Part shown: positions 1 through 8,132 of the stretch, piece after piece
Numbering within the stretch: position 1 is the first letter of the stretch
Layout of the letters: each line of letters opens with the position of its first letter
IMG/VR virus record: IMGVR_UViG_3300044613_004881
Span: 1 to 33,824 of that record
Source: a virus
Strand: one strand, 5' to 3'
DNA: 33,824 nt
Made by a program: the position numbers and the translations under genes
The notes under the pieces: model-generated
The model's input: only the letters and a program-made list of their open reading frames with translations
What the model was told of the DNA's origin: nothing
Databases searched by the model: none

Positions 1-884
1 GAGCCACAAGCAGTTGCAATAGTGTTTTTGGGAGCCACTAAATCACTTACAGATACTCCAGTACCAAAAATAATTTGCTCTTGTGACAATGTAGCAGAAA
101 CACCAGCATATGTCAAAAGAATTGCATTCCAAGAAGAACTCACTTCGGCAGAACCGCCAGTATAAATAGGATCAAAACTAGGATCATATAAATAACTTCC
201 AACAACTGGAGTTACAGCACCGCTAGATATTATGGTGTCAGCATTGCCAGATAGTTTAGCAGTTCCTGAACCACTATATTTTAAAACTGTCATTGCTACC
301 GAATGAGCGCCTATTTTCGTCAAAGCTCTAACACTTACTGAAAATTCAGGACATGTCGCTGAAACTAATTTGGTTAAATTATTACAATATGAATCTGGAC
401 GAGGCAAAGTAAAATCAGCAGGACGAGCATAACGCTTAATGTTTACAATTTCCCAGTTCAAATCCTGACGAGAAAATTGCGAACACAAATCAGAAACATT
501 TGTTGCCAAAATTGTTTGAATAAAATTTTGTCTTTCCTGAACAGTTATGTCAAGACATTGAGTGTCATCTGGAGGCCAAACATAACCCTCTACTACATAC
601 CAATATTGAGCAACAATACCTGTTGTCCAAACAAATGAAATATCAAAATCAAACTGTGCGTCTGTGGCATATGTGATTAATTGATCATTGCTGAATTCTT
701 GAATAAGAAGTATGCTGCCATCAAGTGAAATGCCATCTTCTGAAATTTTGTCAAAAATCAAATAAAAATTAAAAATTCCATTTGCAAGTACGCCTCCAGA
801 TGCTTCCAAACTTGTTTCCTTAGAAACAAGTGAAGTGCCATCTAACAAGACGCCATCAGACATTGTATCATTGTAAATTGTCAT
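1..884 (-). CDS. Virion structural protein, 3' end outside window
   Basis: Reading leftward from the ATG at 884 the frame stays open to the window edge, giving at least 294 residues, so the C-terminus is missing. The protein begins MTIYNDTMSDGVLLDGTSL and is rich in Ser, Thr, Gly, Asn and beta-prone stretches, with repeated SDGVLLDGTS/EDGISLDGS-type turns near residues 9-60. It has no signal peptide or membrane segment. This composition and its place beside other structural genes suggest a tail, fibre or head-decoration protein, but I recognise no family. There is no Shine-Dalgarno. Instead a TAAATA element ends six bases before the ATG, as in late T4-like promoters. The role as a virion protein is inferred from context and composition only. 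Confidence 0.7.
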   Translation of the reverse strand, partial: MTIYNDTMSDGVLLDGTSLVSKETSLEASGGVLANGIFNFYLIFDKISEDGISLDGSILLIQEFSNDQLITYATDAQFDFDISFVWTTGIVAQYWYVVEGYVWPPDDTQCLDITVQERQNFIQTILATNVSDLCSQFSRQDLNWEIVNIKRYARPADFTLPRPDSYCNNLTKLVSATCPEFSVSVRALTKIGAHSVAMTVLKYSGSGTAKLSGNADTIISSGAVTPVVGSYLYDPSFDPIYTGGSAEVSSSWNAILLTYAGVSATLSQEQIIFGTGVSVSDLVAPKNTIATACG

Positions 885-890
885 ATAAAC

Positions 891-896
891 TATTTA
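891..896 (-). promoter_or_regulatory. Late-promoter-like TAAATA element
   Basis: Minus strand reads AATAAATAG six bases before the ATG at 884. No Shine-Dalgarno lies between, so a transcript starting at the usual distance would be nearly leaderless. One of about a dozen such elements in the window. Confidence 0.45.
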
Positions 897-985
897 TTGG
901 ACAAACGGAAAATCCAACAATTAATAAGCAATGGCCAAGAATATTTATTTTTTCTCACTGATTCATAATATTCAAAAAAAATATT

Positions 986-1396
986 TTAGTTTGCACTACT
1001 TAAATTAAATTTTGGAGTAAGATTTAGTATGTCTCCATCAGCTAAAATTCTAGAGGCAGCAAATTTTTCTGCCCACAAAACAACACCTGAGTTAGAACCC
1101 AGAATATAATAACCATAGATAGTGTTGCCTGTTGCTCCACATGTCCAAGACTGAGCAGTTACGCTTGATTCTGCCTTATTACTAACTGTTGATGGTGTTG
1201 CCCAATCGCCTCTAACTATTGTTTTTTCTACATAATTTGTAAAATTTGCTTCTGTAAAATCTGTCCCAGTTGTAGCTGCAATTGGATTGTAATCATTTTT
1301 ATACAAATGAACAATAAAATCCTCTGTATCAACGGTGTTTTTTAACAATTTGGTTAAAAGTTCAATTTCTCCTTCATCAGGAACTACTAGTGCCAT
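986..1396 (-). CDS. Small virion-type protein of unknown function
   Basis: The start is the ATG at 1396, preceded by a strong Shine-Dalgarno (AAGGAGGAAA). A longer upstream reading to 1435 would run into PhoH without its own site. The product is 136 residues, beginning MALVVPDEGEIELLTKLL. It has a helical start, then a Thr/Ser/Asn-rich beta segment containing YGYYILGSNSGVVLWAEKF near the C-terminus. That pattern is common in small phage head or tail proteins expected to form beta-sandwiches. It overlaps the 3' end of the PhoH gene by 20 bases, so the two are probably translated from one mRNA. No family can be named with confidence; the virion role is inferred. Confidence 0.7.
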   Translation of the reverse strand: MALVVPDEGEIELLTKLLKNTVDTEDFIVHLYKNDYNPIAATTGTDFTEANFTNYVEKTIVRGDWATPSTVSNKAESSVTAQSWTCGATGNTIYGYYILGSNSGVVLWAEKFAASRILADGDILNLTPKFNLSSAN

Positions 1397-2108
1397 TTTC
1401 CTCCTTATCTTCCAACCTTTCAAGAATACCAGCAATCAATGGATGTCGAACAATAGAATTAGCCTTGAAGTTTATTATTCCAACTCCCTTTAAGCTTGAC
1501 AACCTATCAACGACATTCATCAAAGCTCTGTCCTTCCAAGGCAAATCGCTTTGCATTGGATCACCAGTAATAATTACTTTACTGTTCTGTCCAAACCTTG
1601 TAAGAAACAATTTGATTTCGGCATAATTACAATTCTGAGCCTCATCGAGAATACAAACAGAATCATGGAAGCTTCTGCCACGCATAAACTGAAGAGGAGC
1701 AAGCTCTACGCTTTTATTGATTATGTCCCTCTGTGGAGAAAGACGGCCTAAACACCTGTCCATGCAATCAAAAAGAGGAAGCATATAAGGATGTAGTTTT
1801 TCATCCGCCGATCCGGGTAAAAACCCAAGTCCTCGACCACCAGCTTCAATAGTTGGTCTTGTTATAACAATTTTTTCTTTTCTTTTAGATAAAATCTCAC
1901 TAATTGCAAAGGCGCAACCGAGATGCGACTTCCCTGTCCCCGGCGCTCCCAACAAAAACAAAACATCATGTTGATCGAATGCGCCCCAAGCCATTTTTTG
2001 GGCTGCATTCATAAACTCAATGTGAAATGGCTTTTTACTACTAGCATGTAGTGCTGGTGTTGTATTTGCCTTCTCGTTCTTGACGGGTTTTTTTCTTGGT
2101 TTTGCCAT
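1377..2108 (-). CDS. phoH: PhoH-like ATPase
   Basis: A PhoH-family P-loop NTPase of 243 residues. Walker A is GAPGTGKS (54-61) and Walker B is VCILDEAQN (151-159), followed by VIITGDPMQSDLP, the PhoH form of motif III. The segment ITRPTIEAGGRGLGFLPGS (82-100) is also diagnostic. About 30 basic residues precede the core. PhoH proteins are RNA-associated ATPases, and phage copies are common, with roles proposed in RNA metabolism or phosphate stress but not settled. The ATG at 2108 has no close Shine-Dalgarno; a TAAATA element ends five bases upstream. The gene is divergent from the fibre gene at 2198 and overlaps the next minus-strand gene. The family call is secure, the physiological role is not. 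Confidence 0.95.
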   Translation of the reverse strand: MAKPRKKPVKNEKANTTPALHASSKKPFHIEFMNAAQKMAWGAFDQHDVLFLLGAPGTGKSHLGCAFAISEILSKRKEKIVITRPTIEAGGRGLGFLPGSADEKLHPYMLPLFDCMDRCLGRLSPQRDIINKSVELAPLQFMRGRSFHDSVCILDEAQNCNYAEIKLFLTRFGQNSKVIITGDPMQSDLPWKDRALMNVVDRLSSLKGVGIINFKANSIVRHPLIAGILERLEDKEENGTSSS

Positions 2109-2113
2109 GATGT

Positions 2114-2119
2114 TATTTA
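2114..2119 (-). promoter_or_regulatory. Late-promoter-like TAAATA element before phoH
   Basis: Minus strand reads CTAAATA, then ACATC, then ATG. The nearest AGGA is about 15 bases from the start codon, too far for normal initiation, so a leaderless transcript is possible. Confidence 0.4.
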
Positions 2120-2151
2120 GATGTCCTGTAATTTATTTTAATGCAAAACAA

Positions 2152-2157
2152 TAAATA
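2152..2157 (+). promoter_or_regulatory. Late-promoter-like TAAATA element before fibre gene
   Basis: Plus strand CAATAAATATAAAGG lies 40 bases before the ATG at 2198, with the Shine-Dalgarno downstream of it. The geometry fits an ordinary leadered transcript of a late structural gene. Confidence 0.4.
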
Positions 2158-2197
2158 TAAAGGCAATGATTTTATTTTATTTTATTTAGGAGAAAAT

Positions 2198-3151
2198 ATG
2201 GGCGCACAAACAACTGAGGGTACAGGAAAGGGATCAGTAGCAAACATCATTCCTAAAATCGTGAACGATGTTGTAAGACAAGAAAACTTTGTCAATGTCA
2301 GCCAAATTCTTGAAAATTTGAGTAGGGAAATAATCATTTCTACCGCTGATGGAACAGTGAATTCCGTTGATGCAGCAAACATTACAATCGAAGCAGGTGA
2401 TGGACATCCTGATGCAGCAGACCCTGTAGATGCTGATGGTGGCGATGTAAATATTTATGCTGGTAATGCAAATGGAGACGGAGATGGCGGAAACATCAAC
2501 ATCGAAGCTGGCAATACTGGAGATGGCCCAGATGCAGACGCTGGAGATGTAACAATTAGAGGTGGCAATGCTGACAGCGCAAACAACAGCGATGCTGGCG
2601 ATGTAAACATCTATGGTGGCGATGCATCTACTGGCATTGGCGACAGCGATGGTGGTGATATTAATATTGAAGCTGGCCATGCTGGCGATGATGGTCAAGC
2701 TGGTGGTGTAACTATTCGTGCTGGTAATAGTGGTAATGGAGATGGCAGCAGCGGCGGCGAAGATGATCCAGAAGCAGGCGACATAGGCATATATGCTGGT
2801 AATTCAACCGCTACTATGGATGTGAATGGCGGAGACATCTTTATCGAAGCTGGCGATGGTACTGTTGATGGTCGTGGTGGTGATTTAACCTTGATTACTG
2901 GTAATAGCGTTGGCACAGATCGTGCTGGTGATATAAATATCACTTGCGGCACTAATTCTGGTGCTGGCAGAAATGGTCATATTTATTTGAACTCTATGCC
3001 AAGAATTCCAGTCTATGCTAATGCTACCGCAAGAGATGCTGCTGCTGGCACTGCAACCAACGGTATGATTTGCTACAACACAGCCACAAGCAACATAGAG
3101 GTCTATGTTGGCGGTGCATGGAAGAGTGTTGACACATCTGTAATAGCCTAA
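2198..3151 (+). CDS. Repeat-built beta-solenoid fibre-type virion protein
   Basis: The start is the ATG at 2198 (MGAQTTEGTGKGSV), seven bases after TTAGGAG; 19 extra codons upstream lack a site. The 317-residue product has a short N-terminal domain. It then has roughly ten irregular repeats of 16-25 residues with core GG/AGD-[VI]-x-I-[YER]-[AG]GN, separated by Gly/Asp/Asn loops (residues about 60-250). Each repeat would give one beta-strand rung, so a beta-solenoid shaft is expected. The C-terminus, with IPVYANATARDAAAGTATNG and later YVGGAWKSV, is the cap seen at the end of many phage tail-fibre proteins. Likely a receptor-binding or decoration fibre. A bidirectional terminator follows. Confidence 0.8.
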   Translation: MGAQTTEGTGKGSVANIIPKIVNDVVRQENFVNVSQILENLSREIIISTADGTVNSVDAANITIEAGDGHPDAADPVDADGGDVNIYAGNANGDGDGGNINIEAGNTGDGPDADAGDVTIRGGNADSANNSDAGDVNIYGGDASTGIGDSDGGDINIEAGHAGDDGQAGGVTIRAGNSGNGDGSSGGEDDPEAGDIGIYAGNSTATMDVNGGDIFIEAGDGTVDGRGGDLTLITGNSVGTDRAGDINITCGTNSGAGRNGHIYLNSMPRIPVYANATARDAAAGTATNGMICYNTATSNIEVYVGGAWKSVDTSVIA

Positions 3152-3167
3152 AAATTTATTTTTACAG

Positions 3168-3205
3168 AAAAACCACTCAAATAAAAATATTTGAGTGGTT
3201 TTTTT
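3168..3205. terminator. Bidirectional Rho-independent terminator
   Basis: A perfect inverted repeat with AACCACTCAAATA and TATTTGAGTGGTT as arms and AAAA as loop, flanked by A and T runs. It lies between the convergent stops at 3151 and 3215 and should end transcription from both sides. Confidence 0.93.
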
Positions 3206-3214
3206 ACGAAATTA

Positions 3215-4777
3215 TCAAATAATTTCAAACCATGATAAATCAGCTAAAACTTTCGTGTTTGCTGATGTAGGAGCCATAGCAATTGTCAACACTTGACTTG
3301 TTCCATCTAGTAATCTTCCTATTTGAAAGTTAAATTGATTCAGGCTGGTAATATCAATAGATCCTTGCTTGTTGATATATCCGCCAATGACATTTGTTCC
3401 ACTTCCACTTGCCAATGATGTAGCTGAAGTATCATATTGAACATTGCCATTATAATGTGTAGTCCAAACTGCGCCACTAGTGGTGCCGTCCAAAATAATT
3501 CTATATTGAACATCTTGATTGCTTGTCACAATTGCATTCAAATTTGAAGGAACAATAATTGAATCTAATCTTCCTGAAGCGAGACGCAAAGAAATAATTG
3601 GATATAACTCATCATCATTTGTAAGATTTTTAGGGGTTGTTCCTAAATCTACATTATATCTTCTGCTAAATCCTTCGTAGCCACCTTCTGAAATAACACT
3701 ATTGCAAATTTGTTTGAAATTACCAGAATTAGTAATTGGTCCTTTATTTGTAATTTCAGCCCTAAGAGGCAAACAAGCGGTTGTCATATATGTTCCGCTT
3801 ATAGGGCTTCCTCCTGCTGGAGTGTGTTTGAAAACGTGACATGGAACATAAGCACCATTCAAAACAAATCCAACACGAACATCGCCTACTCCGAGCCATT
3901 CTATTTCAATATAGAAGATAAAAGAACTGCTGTAATTTGAAATATTATATCCACTAGGTCCATTGCCGTTAAGGTTGTCAACATTCCATCCTGATCCTCT
4001 AGTAGCTTTTGTTTCAACAACGCTACCACTAACATAACTTCTTTTCACAAAACTTACTGATTCCCCATCAACCTCGAAATAAATTCCATTCTGTTCGCCG
4101 AAATAACCAATTCTTTGTCTCAAAGTTTCTTGTACAGATGACATTGTAAATGTATTGTAGATAAGAAGTGATTTGCCGGGTTGATAAGGCATAACCCTTT
4201 TGGTTTCAGCAATTACTTGAGCACCAGATGCTAAACTTGTGTTCAAGTTCACTAGGCTACCGTTTGTATCGTAAGAAGTTGAACCACCAGCAGTTGTTTG
4301 ATAATTCCATTTGTCATTGACTTGATAACGATGTTGACTGTCAAAAATGGTAAAAGGATTGCTCACCCTAAGTCTTCCAAATGCATCACTTGTTCCAGCA
4401 GCAAAACTAACTGGAATAGTATTATTTGAAAATGCACCAGATGAAATTGATACAGGGAAAGGATTTGATTGGCTAACTGTTCCGCTTCCTGTGTAAATTG
4501 AAGTGTTACCAGATGAAACGCTTACCCTACCTGATAAAATCGCAAACAGACCTGATGTAACAGAAACATTAAGATTTGTGCCTGAATTAACATTGATGTT
4601 AACTGTTCCGCCGCCAATATCAACAGGAAGAGGATTGCTGTTGCTTATTATTCCGCTTGATGTGTAAAGAGAAATTGCTCCAGATGAAACAGAAATGTTT
4701 CCAGAAACAATTCCAACAGGAATTGGTTTGCCATTATTGATTCCATTCGGGAAATTGATAGTTGATTCCATAGTCAT
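3215..4777 (-). CDS. Large phage structural protein with DAFGRLRVSNPFTIFDSQ motif
   Basis: The ATG at 4777 follows AAAGGAG at good spacing; 520 residues. Residues 1-130 hold four irregular repeats of the type PIPVGIVSGNISVSSGAISLYTSS, with alternating Ser/Gly strands expected to form a stacked beta shaft. Near residue 135 is DAFGRLRVSNPFTIFDSQ, a motif I recognise from many phage virion proteins, usually at the start of a larger beta-rich domain. The rest is Ser/Thr/Asn-rich with no enzymatic motif. Tail fibre, head fibre or adhesin are all possible. A TAAATA element lies 17 bases upstream with the ribosome site between, and the gene shares the downstream terminator with the convergent fibre gene. 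Confidence 0.8.
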   Translation of the reverse strand: MTMESTINFPNGINNGKPIPVGIVSGNISVSSGAISLYTSSGIISNSNPLPVDIGGGTVNINVNSGTNLNVSVTSGLFAILSGRVSVSSGNTSIYTGSGTVSQSNPFPVSISSGAFSNNTIPVSFAAGTSDAFGRLRVSNPFTIFDSQHRYQVNDKWNYQTTAGGSTSYDTNGSLVNLNTSLASGAQVIAETKRVMPYQPGKSLLIYNTFTMSSVQETLRQRIGYFGEQNGIYFEVDGESVSFVKRSYVSGSVVETKATRGSGWNVDNLNGNGPSGYNISNYSSSFIFYIEIEWLGVGDVRVGFVLNGAYVPCHVFKHTPAGGSPISGTYMTTACLPLRAEITNKGPITNSGNFKQICNSVISEGGYEGFSRRYNVDLGTTPKNLTNDDELYPIISLRLASGRLDSIIVPSNLNAIVTSNQDVQYRIILDGTTSGAVWTTHYNGNVQYDTSATSLASGSGTNVIGGYINKQGSIDITSLNQFNFQIGRLLDGTSQVLTIAMAPTSANTKVLADLSWFEII

Positions 4778-4794
4778 AAATAGACTCCTTTACC

Positions 4795-4800
4795 TATTTA
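4795..4800 (-). promoter_or_regulatory. Late-promoter-like TAAATA element
   Basis: Minus strand ATTAAATAG lies 17 bases before the ATG at 4777, with AAAGGAG in between. It is the same 17-base geometry as the element before the lipoprotein gene at 15629. Confidence 0.5.
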
Positions 4801-4814
4801 ATCATTTGATTAAA
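4797..4814. repeat. Operator-like inverted repeat in divergent promoter region
   Basis: TTTAATCA and TGATTAAA form perfect 8-base arms around a two-base centre. The repeat overlaps the TAAATA element of the minus-strand structural gene and lies between two divergent starts. It could be a protein-binding site or chance in AT-rich DNA. Confidence 0.35.
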
Positions 4815-4867
4815 AAATATTGTTTTATGTATTGGTAATTTGGAAACAATATAGTCGAATTTATTGT

Positions 4868-4873
4868 TAAATA
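4868..4873 (+). promoter_or_regulatory. Late-promoter-like TAAATA element before metallopeptidase
   Basis: Plus strand GTTAAATAATATGG, 35 bases before the ATG at 4909, with the Shine-Dalgarno GGAG downstream. Confidence 0.35.
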
Positions 4874-4908
4874 ATATGGTTGAATCATTTATATGTTTGG
4901 AGAAAAAG

Positions 4909-5385
4909 ATGAAATTCAAAACTTTTCTTGAATCTGAAGAACAAAAAGATGTTGAGAAGTTAATTTCTTCTCTTCCTAAAGGACATCGTGATCTTCTGAA
5001 TGGGTATAAATTCAAATATACGAGTGGCAACACTTTAGATGATGACAAGGATCACATTGGTTATATTTTCAAGGACAGGATAGTTGTTGCTGCTCCATGG
5101 AACTATAGCAGAGCATTCACAACATTGCATGAAATCGCCCACTTAGTTTGGGAACACCTAATGACCAAAGAACTAAGAAATAAATGGTCTGAACTGGTCA
5201 AAAGCACTAAGCAAAAGCAAATAGATAAGTTTCCACATAAGGAACAAAAACATGCTTTGCGACAAAATGCAGAAGAAATTTTCTGCATGAGCTATGCAGC
5301 AACATACTGTAGTCATTCGCCCATTATATGGGTGAATGAGGAATGGATTAAATTTATCAAAAGCATAGAAAAATTAAAAAAATAA
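4909..5385 (+). CDS. Short zinc metallopeptidase-like protein (HEIAH)
   Basis: The start is ATG 4909, after TTTGGAGAAAAAG; 158 residues. The zinc motif TLHEIAHLVWE places H74, E75 and H78 as in gluzincin-type minimal metallopeptidases. The downstream NAEEIFCMSYA can supply the third ligand from a glutamate. The family resembles the ImmA/WLM-type small peptidases often found in phages. The N-terminus MKFKTFLESEE resembles a T4 capsid-targeting leader, which would fit a protein packaged in the head and delivered with DNA; that part is inference. The stop codon TAA abuts the stop of the convergent oxygenase gene with no spacer. Substrate unknown. Confidence 0.75.
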   Translation: MKFKTFLESEEQKDVEKLISSLPKGHRDLLNGYKFKYTSGNTLDDDKDHIGYIFKDRIVVAAPWNYSRAFTTLHEIAHLVWEHLMTKELRNKWSELVKSTKQKQIDKFPHKEQKHALRQNAEEIFCMSYAATYCSHSPIIWVNEEWIKFIKSIEKLKK

Positions 5386-6051
5386 TTAAGTACTTTTCTT
5401 TTTATGAAAAAAAGCAACGATTGAAAAGCGATTGTTGTCACCTGCTGATGGATCGACTCTATTTATTGAGTGCCAAACACCAGTTTTAGTGAAAACCATA
5501 CGATTTGGCAATGGTGTTATATATTGGCCAAATCCATATTGATCTAAAATTGGCTGCATATAATCTCGTGAGAATAAATCATCAGTTGCATCTGTTAGTT
5601 TGGGAACTGCATTGTCTTTTGTAGTTGCTAACATTAATTCACCACCCCAAAAATGCTGCCATTTTTTATGACAATAAAAAATACAAGCTGCTGAATAGCC
5701 GCAATCATTGTGCCAACTGATCTTGCTACCGGGTGGATAAATGTATGGTCGATAAGATATTCCTTCCCAATCAACGCCTTCTTCTCCGACTAATTCTTTC
5801 ATTTGATCTTTAGCTAGACCGTAAACATTCTTGTGAATCCAATCCATTGGATTGTTAAAGGGATAGCCTTTGTCTTTATAGGAAGTGCCACCAAAAATCT
5901 CGCCATCATTAATACGCCAAACCTTCAATAATTTATGACTACTTCTTTCAAAATCCAAATCACAAAAAAATTTCACAAAAGCATTGAAGTTTTCCTGAGG
6001 TAATACTTGATCAAGAATTCCAAAATTTGCTGTTTTTAAAATTAATTTCAT
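5386..6051 (-). CDS. 2-oxoglutarate/Fe(II)-dependent oxygenase
   Basis: A 221-residue protein with the double-stranded beta-helix dioxygenase signature. SWHNDCGYSAACIFYCHKKW gives the H114-x-D116 iron ligands, VWHSINRVDP gives the distal H194, and RFSIVAFF gives R208, which binds the 2-oxoglutarate carboxylate. GGELML (136-141) is the usual strand between them. It fits the prolyl-hydroxylase-like 2OG-Fe(II) superfamily common in T4-like phages. Substrates in phages may be proteins, nucleobases or sugars; none can be chosen here. It overlaps the upstream glycosyltransferase gene by ATGA, so the two are probably co-translated and may act on one substrate. Confidence 0.88.
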   Translation of the reverse strand: MKLILKTANFGILDQVLPQENFNAFVKFFCDLDFERSSHKLLKVWRINDGEIFGGTSYKDKGYPFNNPMDWIHKNVYGLAKDQMKELVGEEGVDWEGISYRPYIYPPGSKISWHNDCGYSAACIFYCHKKWQHFWGGELMLATTKDNAVPKLTDATDDLFSRDYMQPILDQYGFGQYITPLPNRMVFTKTGVWHSINRVDPSAGDNNRFSIVAFFHKKKST

Positions 6052-6776
6052 TTTACTGCCTTAGAATTTATTTCTGTCATGAGTTTAGGAAGAGTTGTCA
6101 TTGCCTGTTCGGTCATTCTTTCATATTCTGAAATATCCATACTAAAAATTTTATAGTGATGAATAATTGTATTCTTCATAATTTGAGGTCTTTGCCCCTT
6201 TTGTTGCGCCCTAAGTGTTAAAATAAAAGAAGGCCCAATTTGAGGAAGTTGTTCTGGCCAAGGGCCAATATCATTCCATGATTCTCTAGTAAATAGTAAC
6301 AGATGATCTTGTAAGAAGTCAACCTTCTGATTGCCCATCATGTATGATTGTGTGTCAACGCCAACGAATCCAGATTTCTGTGCCTCAGAAACATTAATCA
6401 TCAAATCAATCCAAGCTGGATTCAATATCACCACATCGCAATGCATGAAGATAAAATACTTACTATTTTTATCGGCTGCTTGCACGCCTTTGTTGCAAGC
6501 TGCCGACCAATACAAATTCTTTTGATTACGAACAACTTTAACTTCTTTTTCAATATCATTAAGAAAATCTTGAGTTTCTTTGCCACTGCCATTATCAACA
6601 ACAATAATTTCGTAATTATTGTTAAAGCTAGTAACAGCAATGGATTGAAGGCATATATTCAAATATTCTGGCCTATCTTTATGAACGATAATAATCGAAA
6701 TATGATCGTCTGAATTTTCATGAAGCTTCACCGTCATTTCTGGACGGTCGCCTTCGAGTGGATTGTGAACAGACAT
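6048..6776 (-). CDS. Family 2 glycosyltransferase (GT-A)
   Basis: 242 residues; the ATG at 6776 has AAAGGAG upstream. ISIIIVHKDRPEYLNICLQS (26-45) is the nucleotide-sugar-binding start of GT2. YEIIVVDNGSG follows, then SAACNKGVQAA. FMHCDVVILNPAWIDLM takes the place of the DxD region, with a single conserved Asp (HCD) rather than a full DxD. It should transfer a sugar from an NDP-sugar to an unknown acceptor such as a virion protein, DNA or host surface glycan. It is translationally coupled to the 2OG oxygenase gene. One of five glycosyltransferase-like genes in the window. Confidence 0.88.
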   Translation of the reverse strand: MSVHNPLEGDRPEMTVKLHENSDDHISIIIVHKDRPEYLNICLQSIAVTSFNNNYEIIVVDNGSGKETQDFLNDIEKEVKVVRNQKNLYWSAACNKGVQAADKNSKYFIFMHCDVVILNPAWIDLMINVSEAQKSGFVGVDTQSYMMGNQKVDFLQDHLLLFTRESWNDIGPWPEQLPQIGPSFILTLRAQQKGQRPQIMKNTIIHHYKIFSMDISEYERMTEQAMTTLPKLMTEINSKAVK

Positions 6777-6787
6777 AATAGCTCCTT

Positions 6788-6997
6788 TTATTCTTCTAGA
6801 TCAACTTCTTGAACGCCACGTTCACACACACATTGCAACGGTCCTGATGGTGTGTTTATTGTTTCAGCATAACGCTTCGCAAGACCATTTGCGAATTCTG
6901 ATGCCTTTGTTGATTCTTTAAATGCCTTTTCGGCTTTTACTACGACATATTCGCCATCGATTTGTCTAGCCACGCTCACAACTAAAAATATTTTCAT
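6788..6997 (-). CDS. Small hypothetical protein
   Basis: 69 residues, beginning MKIFLVVSVARQIDGEYVVV. A beta-hairpin-like start is followed by a helix (KAFKESTKASEFANGLAKRYAE) and an acidic end. It overlaps the dUTPase stop by ATGA, so it is a real coupled gene. No family recognised. Confidence 0.75.
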   Translation of the reverse strand: MKIFLVVSVARQIDGEYVVVKAEKAFKESTKASEFANGLAKRYAETINTPSGPLQCVCERGVQEVDLEE

Positions 6998-7500
6998 GAT
7001 TTAATTCCTGTTGATCCAAATCCTTTATCGCCACGATCTGTTGGATCAAAAGCATCTGTTTCAATCCAATCAACTTGCCAAATTGGTTTAATTAGCATTT
7101 GAGCAAACCGATCACCGTGATTTATTCTGATAATATTTTTACTTGCACCATTAACAATTACCTTGATTCTGCCTTGATAATCACTATCGATGGTGCCGGG
7201 ACTGTTAGTCACTTGAAGACCTTGTATGGCAAAGCTGCTTCTAATGCGGATTTGAACTTCCCAACCAAATGGTATCGACATTCTAAAACCAACATCAATA
7301 ACTTCAGTTTGATTAGGCATAACGCTGATAAAGGTATGACCAGCATCATTAGTGGGAATATTTGCAACTAAATCACATGCTGCTGATCCAAATGTTTTAT
7401 ATTTTGGTAAAAACATAGGATCATCAGCAATGATTTTAACTGGTATTTTGTTCCCGTGCATAAGCAAAGCGTCATTCAAATTCTTCATTTTGCGGGACAT
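6994..7500 (-). CDS. dut: dUTP diphosphatase
   Basis: Trimeric-type dUTPase hydrolysing dUTP to dUMP and pyrophosphate, which keeps uracil out of phage DNA and feeds dTMP synthesis. All five motifs are visible: GSAACDL (motif 1), RSSFAIQG (motif 2, Ser in place of the usual Gly), NSPGTIDSDYQG (motif 3 with the catalytic Asp), HGDRFAQMLI (motif 4) and RGDKGFGSTG (motif 5, the flexible tail). The start chosen is ATG 7500 (MSRKMKNLNDALLMHG), with GGGAAG upstream and inside the end of the preceding gene; a later Met is possible. 168 residues, normal for the family. Located in a run of small coupled minus-strand genes. Confidence 0.95.
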   Translation of the reverse strand: MSRKMKNLNDALLMHGNKIPVKIIADDPMFLPKYKTFGSAACDLVANIPTNDAGHTFISVMPNQTEVIDVGFRMSIPFGWEVQIRIRSSFAIQGLQVTNSPGTIDSDYQGRIKVIVNGASKNIIRINHGDRFAQMLIKPIWQVDWIETDAFDPTDRGDKGFGSTGIKS

Positions 7501-7816
7501 GTTCAATTTCTTCCCTTGATGGTATTTTTGGTTCATCACCCAATTCAACTGGACTTATTTCTGGCTTACTTAATTTTACAAGACTTCTTGCTTTAAGCAA
7601 GTGTATATTGAAATTTTTCATCCAATTTTCCAATGCTTGTTGTGGATAAACAGCGGCCATTTTTTTTAATTGAAAAGTTAATTTTGCATCAATATTTTTA
7701 TTTTCAATAAACTTATAAACTCTCTCTAAAGTAATAGTTCTCAAATTGCACGGCTCTCTTTTTTCTTGTCCCATAGAAACTGAAAATCCCATTTTTTCTG
7801 TATTATTGGTTGGCAT
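7472..7816 (-). CDS. Hypothetical protein
   Basis: 114 residues; the ATG at 7816 follows AAGGATAAAA. Residues 25-80 look helical (ITLERVYKFIENKNIDAKL, then ALENWMKNFNIHLL) and the C-terminus is acidic and proline-rich. The 3' end overlaps the dUTPase start. The helical segment and its place before a nucleotide enzyme give no clear function. Confidence 0.7.
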   Translation of the reverse strand: MPTNNTEKMGFSVSMGQEKREPCNLRTITLERVYKFIENKNIDAKLTFQLKKMAAVYPQQALENWMKNFNIHLLKARSLVKLSKPEISPVELGDEPKIPSREEIEHVPQNEEFE

Positions 7817-7818
7817 TT

Positions 7819-8121
7819 TTATCCTTGAAAGTTCATAAATTCATTATTTTCAAATTTTCCTGTTTTAATTTCCATCGCACGCTGCCAAATTTCATTTGGA
7901 ACGGATAGTTCATCAATGGATTCTGGTTCCACATACATTAGAATAGATTGTTCCAATTCAGATATATCAATATCTTTTGGAATATCGCCAACAAAATGTA
8001 CTTTTCTTTGTAAATAATCCAAACCCACATGAATTGTTTTATTTTGACCCGATTGGTCTTTGAAGTCAACAATCATGGTGAGAATATTGGACACCGAGTT
8101 TATTTTATATTTTTCGCTCAT
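7819..8121 (-). CDS. Hypothetical protein
   Basis: 100 residues, beginning MSEKYKINSVSNILTMIVDF. Mixed beta content with acidic stretches; no motif recognised. Only two bases separate it from the next gene. It is divergent from the plus-strand gene at 8140, and the 18 bases between them must hold both initiation regions. There is no clear Shine-Dalgarno. Confidence 0.7.
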   Translation of the reverse strand: MSEKYKINSVSNILTMIVDFKDQSGQNKTIHVGLDYLQRKVHFVGDIPKDIDISELEQSILMYVEPESIDELSVPNEIWQRAMEIKTGKFENNEFMNFQG

Positions 8122-8126
8122 TATTC

Positions 8127-8132
8127 TAAATA
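8127..8132 (+). promoter_or_regulatory. Late-promoter-like TAAATA element
   Basis: Plus strand TTCTAAATAAGTAACA, seven bases before ATG 8140, with no Shine-Dalgarno. The spacing equals that between the same element and the predicted tmRNA 5' end. Confidence 0.45.

Noticed and set aside
885-985. tRNA or other RNA gene in the gaps 885-985, 15543-15628, 25553-25602 and 29373-29440
   Set aside because: No acceptor stem, T-loop consensus or stable cloverleaf could be found in these short AT-rich gaps.
2234-2952. Minus-strand frames inside the beta-solenoid gene
   Set aside because: Low-complexity antisense readings of a repetitive gene with a strong start and terminator on the plus strand.
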